Assembly: GCF_016918015.1 (NCBI RefSeq)
Contig: NZ_JAERMK010000012.1
Span: 1-64,000, forward strand
Source of the DNA: Glycomyces sp. YM15
GTDB lineage: Bacteria; Actinomycetota; Actinomycetes; Mycobacteriales; Micromonosporaceae
Reading direction: 5' to 3'
Length of the DNA: 64,000 nt
Part shown: positions 7,759-16,128 of the stretch, in pieces
Position numbering within the stretch: the stretch's first letter is position 1
Layout of the letters: every line of letters starts with the position of its first letter
Translations under genes and position numbers: made by a program
The notes under the pieces: generated by a model
What the model was told of the DNA's origin: nothing
What the model saw: only the letters and a program-made list of their open reading frames with translations
The model's database searches: none

Positions 7759-8874
7759 CTAGAGGGTCCCGAGAGTCCGCAGCGCCGGAGTGGCCTTCCA
7801 CGCGAAGTCGAACAGGGCCTGGTTCTCCCAGCCGTTCTTGCTGTTCGGGTCGTACGGGTCCCAGCCGTTGCCCGCCACCGCGGTCCAGGTGGCCTCCCAC
7901 CAGAACACGCCCGCGCCGCGGCCGTTCGGCACGGCCTTCACCACGTTGGCGATCGCCGTCAGCATGTTCTGCTGCCCCGCGTAGCTGGCCGGGTAGCCGG
8001 AGACGGGGGTCGAGGCGCTGATGATGTTGCCGAAGCCGTCGCGGTCGCCGGGGTTGAACGGGTACGCGGTCTCGACCACGTAGACGGGCTTGCCGTAGCG
8101 CGCGGCCATGTCGTTGAGGTTCGACTGCAGGCCCGAGAGCGAGCCGTGCCAGTACGGGTAGTACGAGGCGCCGATGGTGTCCCACGTGACGCCGCGGGCC
8201 TGCATGGCGTCGAAGAACCAGCGGAACACCGAGTTGTTGCCGCCTTCGGCGAGGTGCAGCATGACCTTCGCGCCCGGCACGGTCGCGCGGACGGCGTCGG
8301 CGCCCGAGATGAGGAACTGAGCGAGGTTGTCGAGCTGGTCGTAGCGGCCGGTGGGCCACAGCATCCCGGCGTTGAGCTCGTTGCCGACCTGCACCATCTG
8401 CGGGGCCGCGCCGGCGGCGCTCAGCGCTCCGAGGACGTCGGCGGTGTGGTTGTAGATCGCCGTCTTCAGCTGCGCGACACTGTAGTTCGCCCAGGCCGCG
8501 GGTTTGGTCTGCGCGCCCGGGTCGGCCCAGGTGTCGGTGTAGTGGAAGTCGACGAGCACGTTCATCCCGGCCGCGCGGGCGCGCTTGGCGACGTTCACGA
8601 CGTGGGTCTTGTTGTTGTAGCCGTCGGCGGGGTCGACCCAGACCTTCAGGCGGATCCAGTTGACGCCGCTCTTCTGGAGGATCCAGATCGCGTCCTCCCT
8701 CCAGCCGTCGGCCCACATGTACACGCCGCCCTTGGCCTCGGACTTGGCGAGGCTGGAGATGTCGGCGCCGCGTGCGAACGAGGTCTGGGCCTGGGCGGAC
8801 TCGGCCGCGCCGAGCGCCAGGGCCGGCGCGGCGAGCGCCGCGACGGCGGTGGTGAGGGCAGTTCTTCGCTTCAT
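7759..8874 (-). CDS. Secreted arabinogalactan endo-beta-1,4-galactanase, GH53 (copy B)
   Basis: 371 residues from the ATG at 8874, chosen because AAGGA lies 10 bases upstream; a GTG three codons earlier has no room for a ribosome site. The signal peptide MKRRTALTTAVAALAAPALA is Tat-like and ends near AQA at 29. The GH53 barrel is complete: acid/base Glu166 in VQVGNE and nucleophile Glu268 in YVVETAYPF. It is a close paralogue of copy A; long stretches such as LVDFHY-DTWADPG and the C-terminal ENQALFDF are shared, pointing to a local duplication. It lies between GH42 and copy A on the same strand. Confidence 0.92.
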   Translation of the reverse strand: MKRRTALTTAVAALAAPALALGAAESAQAQTSFARGADISSLAKSEAKGGVYMWADGWREDAIWILQKSGVNWIRLKVWVDPADGYNNKTHVVNVAKRARAAGMNVLVDFHYTDTWADPGAQTKPAAWANYSVAQLKTAIYNHTADVLGALSAAGAAPQMVQVGNELNAGMLWPTGRYDQLDNLAQFLISGADAVRATVPGAKVMLHLAEGGNNSVFRWFFDAMQARGVTWDTIGASYYPYWHGSLSGLQSNLNDMAARYGKPVYVVETAYPFNPGDRDGFGNIISASTPVSGYPASYAGQQNMLTAIANVVKAVPNGRGAGVFWWEATWTAVAGNGWDPYDPNSKNGWENQALFDFAWKATPALRTLGTL

Positions 8875-8917
8875 TGCGATCACGTCCTTGAGAAGGTAGA
8901 GCCTTGCGATTGGGGGA

Positions 8918-8933
8918 GCGGCCCGCGGGCCGC
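8918..8933 (-). terminator. Palindrome after the GH42 gene
   Basis: The perfect 16-bp palindrome GCGGCCCGCGGGCCGC lies 9 bases after the GH42 stop on the leftward strand. It may be a weak terminator or attenuator between GH42 and GH53 copy B. Confidence 0.3.
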
Positions 8934-8941
8934 GGAAGGGT

Positions 8942-10921
8942 TCAGTTCCCCGCGTGCGCGAGGACGACGACCTCGCCGGCGGGAACCGGGACGCCGTCTG
9001 CGTAGACGGCGCCGGTGAGGGCGTCGGTGCCCCGGAGGCCCGGGACGTGATGGTCCTGACCGGAGTGGTTGATCAGGAAACTGAGGGGGCCGCGGCGGAC
9101 CGCTTCGATCCCTTCGGGGATGCCTCGCGGCCGTGCGACACCGGCGGTGTCGAGGACTTCGGCGAGGAGCTCGCGCAGGCCCGTCGCGTCATCGAGCGCG
9201 GTGGCCGCGTACCAGGCGGTGCCGGAGCCGACGCGGTGCCTCGTGATCGCGGGACGGCCGGCGTCGGGGCCGTCCGCGAACGCCGCGACGGACTCCGCGC
9301 CGTCGAGGCGCACGTGCTCGGACCAGATGCGGCCGCTCGCGCGGGAACCGGAGACACCCGGGCTGAGGGCGAGCCTGGTGCCCTCGTGGACCGGGTGGAA
9401 CTCCTCGATCCACAGGCCGAGCGTCTCCCGCAGCACGGACGCGTGCGCGCCGGGGTGGACGGTGTCGTGCTCGTCGACCACCCCCGAGAAGTACGAGACG
9501 AGCAGGTGGCCGCCGCCTTCGACGTACCCGCGGAGGTTCTTCGCCGCCGCGGCGGTGAGCAGGTACGAGGACGGTGCGATCACGGCCTTGTAGCGGCCCA
9601 GGTCGGCCTCGGGGTGGGCGAAGTCGACCGTGACGTGCTGCTTCCACAGCGACGTGTAGTAGGCCTCGACGCGCTCGCGGAACTCGAGCTCCACCGAAGG
9701 GCGCCATTCGAGTTCGAGTGCCCACCAGGACTCCCAGTCCCACAGGACCGCGACGTCCGCGCGCACGTCGGCGCCGACCACAGTGGCGAGTTTCTTGAGG
9801 TCGTTGCCGAGCGAGACGACGTCGCGCCACACCTCGGTGTCGGTGCCGCCGTGGGGGAGCATCGCGGAGTGGAACTTCTCGGACCCGGCGCGTGAGGCCC
9901 GCCACTGGAAGAACATGAGGCCGTCGGCGCCGCGCGCCACATGCGACAGCGAGTTGCGGCGCAGTTCGCCTGGGGTCTTGGCGATGTTGCGCGGCTGCCA
10001 GTTCACCGCGGAGGTGGAGTGCTCCATGACCATCCACGGGCCGTCGGCGACGGCGCGGGTGAGGTCGGCGCTCATGGCGAGCTCGATCTCGTGCTCCTCG
10101 CGCTCGGCGATGAGGTAGTGGTTGTTGGAGACGACGTCCACATGCTCGGCCCAGCGGAAGTAGTCCATGTCCTTGCAGTTGGGCACCATGAAGTTCGTGG
10201 TCGCGGGGGCAGCGGAGTGCCGCGCGATGATCGCTCGCTGGAGCCGGTAGTTGGCGATGTGCGCGTCGTTCGAGAAGCGCATCCAGTCGAGCTGCAGGGC
10301 GGGGTTGACGCCGGGCGGAGCGATCGCGGGGGCTTCGACCTGGTCGAAGTCGCGGTAGGTCAGGCCCCAGAAGGCGGTGCCCCAGGCCTCGTTGAGCGCG
10401 TCCACGTCGCCGTACTTGTCGGCGAGCCAGCGGCGGAAATGCGCGGCGGAGACCTCGCAGTAGCACTGAACGTTGGCCCAGCCGTACTCGTTGTGCAGGT
10501 GCCACATCTCGACGGCGGGGTGCTCGCCGTAGCGGGCCGCGAGCTGCTCCACGATGGAGGCGCACGCGTCGTTGTAGACCGGGTGCGAGGGGCACACGCC
10601 GTGGCGCGAGCCCGAGGCCATGGTGCGGCCCTCGAAGTCGACGAGGCGGATCTCGGGGTGCGCGCGGCGCAGCCATGAGGGCGGGGCCGAGGTGGGGGTG
10701 CCCAGGTCGACGCCGATGCCGCTCTGATGCAGCAGACTCATGACCTTGTCGAGGCCGGTCCAGTCGTATTCGCCGGGGGCGGGCTCGATGAGGCCCCAGT
10801 TGAAGATCCCGAGGCTGACGAGGTTCACTCCCGCCTCGCGCATGAGGCGGACGTCCTCGTGCCAGACCTCCTCGGGCCACTGTTCGGGGTTGTAGTCGCC
10901 TCCGTAGCGAATGGTCTGCAC
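8942..10921 (-). CDS. Beta-galactosidase, GH42
   Basis: 659 residues, the usual GH42 length, with no signal peptide, so cytoplasmic. The start reads MQTIRYGGDYNPEQWPEEVW; the GTG at 10921 is preceded by AGGAGA. The barrel carries acid/base Glu145 in WHLHNEYGWAN and nucleophile Glu300 in WMVMEHSTSAVNWQPRN. Cys110, Cys153 and Cys155 match part of the zinc cluster seen in some GH42 enzymes; the fourth ligand is not obvious. A trimerisation domain follows (about 390-600), then a small beta domain. It removes galactose from imported galacto-oligosaccharides. It is transcribed divergently from the transporter operon. Confidence 0.93.
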   Translation of the reverse strand: MQTIRYGGDYNPEQWPEEVWHEDVRLMREAGVNLVSLGIFNWGLIEPAPGEYDWTGLDKVMSLLHQSGIGVDLGTPTSAPPSWLRRAHPEIRLVDFEGRTMASGSRHGVCPSHPVYNDACASIVEQLAARYGEHPAVEMWHLHNEYGWANVQCYCEVSAAHFRRWLADKYGDVDALNEAWGTAFWGLTYRDFDQVEAPAIAPPGVNPALQLDWMRFSNDAHIANYRLQRAIIARHSAAPATTNFMVPNCKDMDYFRWAEHVDVVSNNHYLIAEREEHEIELAMSADLTRAVADGPWMVMEHSTSAVNWQPRNIAKTPGELRRNSLSHVARGADGLMFFQWRASRAGSEKFHSAMLPHGGTDTEVWRDVVSLGNDLKKLATVVGADVRADVAVLWDWESWWALELEWRPSVELEFRERVEAYYTSLWKQHVTVDFAHPEADLGRYKAVIAPSSYLLTAAAAKNLRGYVEGGGHLLVSYFSGVVDEHDTVHPGAHASVLRETLGLWIEEFHPVHEGTRLALSPGVSGSRASGRIWSEHVRLDGAESVAAFADGPDAGRPAITRHRVGSGTAWYAATALDDATGLRELLAEVLDTAGVARPRGIPEGIEAVRRGPLSFLINHSGQDHHVPGLRGTDALTGAVYADGVPVPAGEVVVLAHAGN

Positions 10922-10953
10922 CGTGTCTCCTGTGAGGTTCCTTGCATCAATGC

Positions 10954-10969
10954 CTGTGAACGTGCACAG
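10954..10969. promoter_or_regulatory. Candidate LacI-type operator upstream of GH42
   Basis: CTGTGAACGTGCACAG is a 16-bp palindrome with two mismatched positions and a central ACGT, the form expected for a LacI-family site. It lies 33 bases upstream of the GH42 start, in an AT-richer divergent intergenic region. The LacI gene ends the facing operon. Confidence 0.5.
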
Positions 10970-11112
10970 TACTCGACGCGTAGCGATCGCGCAACCTGAG
11001 GTTCTGTCGAGCGCTGTTTCAAAATTGTGATTGTTTCATGAAGAATCTTTGCTCTAAAAGCAGACATTAGGTGCATAACTTGGTTGCTAAGTGCATGATG
11101 AGTCGCTAGATT

Positions 11113-11129
11113 CGTGTAATCGTTCACAG
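11113..11129. promoter_or_regulatory. Second candidate LacI-type half-site upstream of the binding-protein gene
   Basis: CGTGTAATCGTTCACAG carries, on the other strand, CTGTGAACG, identical to nine bases of the site at 10954. The other arm is poorly conserved. It is placed about 65 bases before the solute-binding protein start. Between the two sites the DNA (about 11015-11110) is markedly AT-rich with repeated TGTTTCA, consistent with divergent promoters. Confidence 0.35.
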
Positions 11130-11194
11130 CCCGGTGGCGCGCTTCATACCCTCAGCGCCGACCAGGCCACCACTCACCGAGACAAGGACTTGAC

Positions 11195-12544
11195 ATGCGC
11201 AGCAAAGGTGCTCACGCGGGACCCTCCCTGAACCGCCGCAACCTCCTCGCCCTCGGCGGCGGCGTCGCCGCGGCCGGAACCCTCGCCGCGTGCGGCGGCC
11301 CCGAGGAAGACGAGAACACCCAGAGCGGCGGCCTCGAGTGGGACGCCGACGCCCAGCAGTACGTGATGGAGGACGACATCGCCTCCGGCAAGGCCGCCCT
11401 CAAGGTCTGGTTCGAGCAGGACTACGTCGCCGAAGCGATCATCGCCGCCTTCACCGAGCAGTTCAAGGGCGTGAAGGTCGAGTACGAACTCGTGCCCCAG
11501 AACGACGCCGTCGAGAAGATGACCACCGCCGGCGAGGCCGGCCAGGGCGCCGACGTCTACATGTCCTTCTACGACCAGCTGTCCCGCGCCATCGACCAGG
11601 GCGTGGCCGCCCCCCTCGGCGAATACGAGACCGTGCTCAAGGGCCGCATGAGCGAGACCTTCACCGGCGTCGTCTCCGGGGGCGAGGACGGCACCATGCA
11701 CGCCGTCCCGGTCACCACCGAATCGATCGCGCTGTTCTACAACAAGACCCTCCTCAAGGAGCTCACCGGCTCCGACGCCCCGGCCGCCACCTGGGAGGAG
11801 ATCAAGGCCCTCGCCGCCGAGTACAACGACTCGTCCAAGAACCGGTGGACCGTCCAGTTCACCCCCGGCGAGATCTACCACGCCTACTCGATCCTCTCCG
11901 CGGTCGGCTGGCAGCTCTACCCCGACCTCGACCCGGCCGAGCCGAACTTCGACGATCCGCTGCTCGTCGAGGCCCTCGACTACTACGCGGGCCTCCGCGA
12001 GGTCTTCAACGTGCCCGCCGCCGACGCCACCGAGGAGAACATCCGCCAGGAGTTCGCCGCCGGCAACACCCCCTACGCGATCAACGGCCCCTGGGCCTTC
12101 GCCGACTCCGACGCGGGCGCCGAGGCCAACGGCTTCGAATACGGCGTGACCGTGCTGCCGAGCGTCAACGGCGGCCAGCCCGCCAGCTCCTTCGCCGGCA
12201 TGCACACCGCCGTCGTCTCCGGCTACACCAAGTACCCGGCCGCCGCCCGAGTCTTCGCGGCCTTCCTCGCCTCCGACGCCGGCGCCGCCGCGCTCTACGC
12301 CGCGACCGGCCAGATCCCGGCCCTCAACGCGGACCTGCTCGCGGGCATCGAAGGCCTCGCCGACGACCCCCACGTCGCCGGCATCGTCGAGCAGTCCGCC
12401 CAAGCCGACCTCATCCCGCAGGTCCCCGAGTACTTCTGGGAGGTCGGCAACACCCTCGCCGTCGACGTGTGGGACTCCCTGAGCTCCGCCGCCGACGCCC
12501 AGACCAAGGCCGTCGACACCTACAACGAGCTGCACGGACTCTAG
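11195..12544 (+). CDS. Sugar ABC transporter solute-binding lipoprotein (galacto-oligosaccharide, GanS-like)
   Basis: 449 residues of the MalE/GanS family. The N-terminus combines a twin-arginine motif (NRRNLLALGGG, residues 13-23) with a lipobox ending at Cys33 (GTLAACGG), so it is probably a Tat-exported lipoprotein. The body has the usual two-lobe features, such as GKAALKVWFEQDYV, GEIYHAYSILSAVGWQLYP and YAINGPWAFADSDAG. AAGGACTTGAC precedes the ATG. It is the first gene of the operon with two permeases. Context, not sequence, makes galacto-oligosaccharides the likely ligand; maltodextrin is the main alternative. No matching ATPase gene is in the window, so a shared MsiK-type ATPase is likely. 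Confidence 0.88.
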   Translation: MRSKGAHAGPSLNRRNLLALGGGVAAAGTLAACGGPEEDENTQSGGLEWDADAQQYVMEDDIASGKAALKVWFEQDYVAEAIIAAFTEQFKGVKVEYELVPQNDAVEKMTTAGEAGQGADVYMSFYDQLSRAIDQGVAAPLGEYETVLKGRMSETFTGVVSGGEDGTMHAVPVTTESIALFYNKTLLKELTGSDAPAATWEEIKALAAEYNDSSKNRWTVQFTPGEIYHAYSILSAVGWQLYPDLDPAEPNFDDPLLVEALDYYAGLREVFNVPAADATEENIRQEFAAGNTPYAINGPWAFADSDAGAEANGFEYGVTVLPSVNGGQPASSFAGMHTAVVSGYTKYPAAARVFAAFLASDAGAAALYAATGQIPALNADLLAGIEGLADDPHVAGIVEQSAQADLIPQVPEYFWEVGNTLAVDVWDSLSSAADAQTKAVDTYNELHGL

Positions 12545-12565
12545 GAAACTAGGAACCCTCACACG

Positions 12566-13936
12566 ATGAGCAACGCTCCAAGCAGCAAGCTCCCCGCACT
12601 GGTGCCGGGCCTCGCCTCGGCACTGGTGTGGGGGGCCGGCCAGCTGATCAACCGCCAGGCGGGCAAAGCCGCCTTCTACTTCGCGTTCTTCGCAGGCCTG
12701 GTCGGCTGGGAGATCGCCTCCGGCAACTACTACGCCGGAATGGACTTCACGCCGCGCGGCAACGGCGGGTTCTTCGTCAAGGGCCTGTGGGGCCTGTTCA
12801 CCCTCGGCACCCAGTCCCGGCAGATGACCCTGACCGGGCTCTCCGAAGGCGACAACTCCATCACCCTCCTGGCCAGCGGCCTCATCGCGCTGCTCGTCCT
12901 CGCCCTCCTGGCGATCATCTGGATCTGGGGCATCCGCGACGCCGCCGCCTACCGCACCGCGCTGGGCGCCGGCGGCCCCCGCGAATCCTCCGTGTCCTAC
13001 TACCGGCGGCTGTGGGAGAGCGCGTTCGCGTACATCATGCTCTCCCCGGGCCTCGTGCTCGTCGTGTTCATGTCCGTGCTGCCGGTCCTGTTCGTCATCC
13101 TCGTCGCCTTCACCAACTACAACCGCGACCACCTGCCCCCCAAGAACCTCGTCGAATGGGTCGGCTTCGACAACTTCGGCGCGATCCTCTCCGGCTCCGC
13201 CTGGACCGACACCTTCCTCGGCGTCCTAGCCTGGACGTTCGTGTTCGCGCTCGTCACCACCGTCGCCTCCTACGCGCTCGGCTTCTTCCAGGCCGTGCTC
13301 CTCGCCGACAAGAAGGTCAAGTTCCCGCGCGTGTGGCGCTCGATCTTCCTGCTGCCCTGGGCGGTCCCCGCCATCGTCTCGGCCCTGGTGTTCCGCTCCA
13401 TGTTCAACGGCCAGTTCGGCCCCATCAGCCAGTGGCTCGTCGACGTCGGCCTCACCGACGACCGCGTCTACTGGTTCACCGACGCTTCGAATCCGAACCT
13501 CGCCCGAGCCGTGGTGCTCCTCATCAACCTGTGGCTCACCTTCCCGTTCTTCATGGCCCTCGTCGGCGGCGTGCTCACCAACATCGACGCCAGCTACTAC
13601 GAGGCCGCCCGCATGGACGGCGCCAGCGCCCTCCAGCAGCTGCGCCACATCACCCTGCCGGTGGTCCACAAGACCGTCGCGCCGCTGCTCATCCTCTCGT
13701 TCGTGTCCAGCTTCAACAACTTCGGCGTGGTCTACTTCCTCACCGAAGGCGGCCCCGACAACGCCGACTACCGGTTCGCGGGCAGCACCGACCTGCTCGT
13801 CACCTGGCTGTTCAAGCTCACGTTCGAGACCCAGCTCTACAACATCGGCGCCGTGATGAGCCTCTTCATCTTCCTCATCGTCGGCACGATCTCCGTGTGG
13901 AACCTCAACCGCTCCAAGGCGATTCGGGAGCTTTGA
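12566..13936 (+). CDS. Sugar ABC transporter permease, MalF/GanP-like
   Basis: 456 residues. An N-terminal region with extra hydrophobic segments (about 10-50 and 100-120) precedes a core of six membrane helices. The permease EAA loop, the ATPase contact site, is visible as YYEAARMDGASALQQLRHITLP near residue 350. The GanP/MalF family shows this N-terminal extension. It starts 21 bases after the binding-protein stop, with AGGAACC upstream. It works as a heterodimer with the next gene product to import oligosaccharides. Confidence 0.9.
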   Translation: MSNAPSSKLPALVPGLASALVWGAGQLINRQAGKAAFYFAFFAGLVGWEIASGNYYAGMDFTPRGNGGFFVKGLWGLFTLGTQSRQMTLTGLSEGDNSITLLASGLIALLVLALLAIIWIWGIRDAAAYRTALGAGGPRESSVSYYRRLWESAFAYIMLSPGLVLVVFMSVLPVLFVILVAFTNYNRDHLPPKNLVEWVGFDNFGAILSGSAWTDTFLGVLAWTFVFALVTTVASYALGFFQAVLLADKKVKFPRVWRSIFLLPWAVPAIVSALVFRSMFNGQFGPISQWLVDVGLTDDRVYWFTDASNPNLARAVVLLINLWLTFPFFMALVGGVLTNIDASYYEAARMDGASALQQLRHITLPVVHKTVAPLLILSFVSSFNNFGVVYFLTEGGPDNADYRFAGSTDLLVTWLFKLTFETQLYNIGAVMSLFIFLIVGTISVWNLNRSKAIREL

Positions 13937-13938
13937 CC

Positions 13939-14829
13939 ATGACCAAGACTGCCGAGCGCGCCGCGCCCCGCACCGCCGCCCCCGCAGCCCGCCGCCGGAC
14001 CGGCCGCCGCGAAGGCCTCTCCACGGCCCTCATCCACGTCGAACTCGTCGTCGTCGCCTGTCTCGTGATCTTCCCGCTCCTGTGGGTCGTCGGCGCCTCC
14101 CTGAGCCCGGGCGACGGACTCGGCGAGGTCTCGCCGTTCCCGTCCGAGGCGACCATCGCCCACTACGCGGACCTCTTCACCGAGACCTCCTACGGCCGCT
14201 GGTACCTCAACTCGCTCTACGTCGCCGTGCTCAACATGGTCGGCTCGGTCGCGCTCGCGGCCGTCTGCGGGTTCGTGTTCTCGCGCGTCAAGTTCAAGGG
14301 CCGCAAAGCGGGCCTGCTGAGCATCCTCATCCTGCAGATGTTCCCGGCCTTCCTGGCCGCCATCGCGGTGTACATGCTCTTCCTGAACTTCGGGCTGCTG
14401 GACTCCCTCACCGGACTCGCGCTGGTGAGCATCGCCGGCGCCCTGCCGTACAACATCTGGCTCATGAAGGGCTACACCGACAACCTGCCCGCGAGTCTCG
14501 ACGAGGCCGCCGCGATCGACGGGGCCGGGCGCCTCACGATCTTCGTGAAGATCATCCTGCCGCTCATGCGGCCGATGCTCACGTTCGTGGCGATCACGCA
14601 GTTCACGCTGCCGTGGATGGACTTCATCCTGCCCCGGCTGGTGCTGCAGAGCGCGGACAAGCAGACCGTGGCCCTCGGCCTGTTCAACATGATCAGCTCC
14701 GAGTACGCCAACTCGTACACCACGTTCGCCGCCGGCGCCGTGGTGCTCGCCCTGCCGATCACGATCCTCTACATCGTCCTCCAGCGCTACCTGGTGACCG
14801 GCGCGAGCGCCGGGGCCGAGAAGGGATGA
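13939..14829 (+). CDS. Sugar ABC transporter permease, MalG/GanQ-like
   Basis: 296 residues from the ATG at 13939, two bases after the previous stop and preceded by GGGAGC. The frame extends far upstream but that part is antisense-like noise over the first permease. Six membrane helices follow a basic N-terminus; the EAA loop is SLDEAAAIDGAGRLTIFVKIILP, and the end TILYIVLQRYLVTGASAGAEKG is typical of MalG-like proteins. The stop overlaps the start of the third GH53 gene (ATGA), implying translational coupling. Confidence 0.9.
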   Translation: MTKTAERAAPRTAAPAARRRTGRREGLSTALIHVELVVVACLVIFPLLWVVGASLSPGDGLGEVSPFPSEATIAHYADLFTETSYGRWYLNSLYVAVLNMVGSVALAAVCGFVFSRVKFKGRKAGLLSILILQMFPAFLAAIAVYMLFLNFGLLDSLTGLALVSIAGALPYNIWLMKGYTDNLPASLDEAAAIDGAGRLTIFVKIILPLMRPMLTFVAITQFTLPWMDFILPRLVLQSADKQTVALGLFNMISSEYANSYTTFAAGAVVLALPITILYIVLQRYLVTGASAGAEKG

Positions 14830-16097
14830 GGGCTGTGCACATTTACGGCTCGCAAGCTTCGCCGAGGGCGATGCTCGCTCCCATTCGCGGCGCCGACGTC
14901 TCGATGACCGCCGAGATCGAACAGCTCGGCGCGGTCTTCCGCGCCGACGGCACGGCGCACGACCTCTTCGAGCTCCTCGCCTCGCAAGGCGTCAACTGGA
15001 TCCGCCTGCGCCTGTGGGTGGACCCGCGCGACGAGTCCGGCGCGCCGTACATGGGCGGCACGAACGACCTGGCGACGACGATCGCGCTGGCCCGCCGCGC
15101 CAAGGCGGCGGGTCACGCGGTCCTGCTCGACCTGCACTACTCGGACTTCTGGACCGACCCGAAGAAGCAGTCCACGCCGAAGGCGTGGCGCGGCTTCAGT
15201 GGTGAGGCACTCGAAACGCGCGTGCGCGACTGGACCTCCGATGTGCTCGCCGCGCTCGCGGCGGCGGACGCCGCTCCGGACATGGTGCAGGTGGGCAACG
15301 AGATCACGAACGGGATGCTCTGGCCGGAAGGCGGGACGCCCAGGTTCATCGATGCCGAGCGCCGCTTCGAGGGCGAGGACGCGGCCGCGTTCGACCGGCT
15401 CACCGGGCTGCTGCACGCCGGTGTCGCGGCCGTGCGCGCGGCGGGCGATGCCCGGGTGATGATCCACCTCGACTTCGGCGGCGCCAACGAGCTGTACCGC
15501 GGCTGGTTCGACCAGGCCGCGGTGCGCGGCCTGGACTTCGACGTGATCGGCCTGTCCTACTACCCGTACTGGCACGGCTCCCTGAAGGACTTGGGCGCCA
15601 ACCTGAACGACCTCGCCTTGCGCTACGGCAAGGACCTCGTGGTGGTCGAGACGGCGTACGCGTGGACGGGGGCGTCCCCGGCCGGGCACCACCAGGTGTT
15701 CACACCGGAGCTGGCCGAGGCGGGCGGCTATCCGGCCTCGCCGGAGGGCCAGGCCGCGTTCCTGCGCGACCTGTATGCCACTGTGGACGACGTTCCCGGC
15801 GGGCGCGGCCTGGGCATCGTCTACTGGGAGCCCGCGTGGCTCCCGGTAGCGGGCACCACCTGGGCTTCGCGGGCCGGGATGGAGTACGGCGACGACGTGG
15901 TCGACGAGTCCGGCAGCTCGTGGGCCAACCAGGCGCTGTTCGACTTCGACGGGAACGCGCTGCCGTCGCTGCGGGCGCTCGGCGGCGGTGCGGGCGGCGG
16001 AGCGGTCGCCGTCCCCTTGGGCGGCCTCCCCGCACACCGCTCGGCCGGCGCTTCGGAGCGGGCCTCCGCCCGTGGTGATGGCCGGGGCGAGCGATAA
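14826..16097 (+). CDS. Cytoplasmic GH53 endo-beta-1,4-galactanase (copy C)
   Basis: 423 residues from the ATG overlapping the permease stop; a GTG at 14835 preceded by AAGGGATGAGG is an alternative start. Unlike copies A and B, there is no signal peptide. The GH53 barrel is complete: LAPIRGADVSM, LLDLHYSDFWTDP, acid/base Glu159 in VQVGNEITNG, LSYYPYWHGSL and nucleophile Glu275 in VVVETAYAW. It is longer than copies A and B in two loops. Since it is coupled to the importer genes, it probably trims imported galacto-oligosaccharides inside the cell together with GH42. An export route without a visible signal is less likely. Confidence 0.88.
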   Translation: MRAVHIYGSQASPRAMLAPIRGADVSMTAEIEQLGAVFRADGTAHDLFELLASQGVNWIRLRLWVDPRDESGAPYMGGTNDLATTIALARRAKAAGHAVLLDLHYSDFWTDPKKQSTPKAWRGFSGEALETRVRDWTSDVLAALAAADAAPDMVQVGNEITNGMLWPEGGTPRFIDAERRFEGEDAAAFDRLTGLLHAGVAAVRAAGDARVMIHLDFGGANELYRGWFDQAAVRGLDFDVIGLSYYPYWHGSLKDLGANLNDLALRYGKDLVVVETAYAWTGASPAGHHQVFTPELAEAGGYPASPEGQAAFLRDLYATVDDVPGGRGLGIVYWEPAWLPVAGTTWASRAGMEYGDDVVDESGSSWANQALFDFDGNALPSLRALGGGAGGGAVAVPLGGLPAHRSAGASERASARGDGRGER

Positions 16098-16128
16098 TCG
16101 AGTGAGACACAAGGGAGAGCTGAGCATC

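Noticed and set aside
5872-9018. A 1048-codon rightward open frame
   Set aside because: It lies antisense to two GH53 genes and part of the hydrolase, is Arg/Gly/Val-rich without domains, and arises from the third-position GC bias of the real genes.
10825-11127. A leftward 100-codon frame extending from the GH42 start region
   Set aside because: It is out of frame with GH42 and covers the AT-rich promoter region; no coding bias.
11174-13132. A 652-codon leftward open frame
   Set aside because: It is antisense to the binding protein and first permease; no motifs and no ribosome site.
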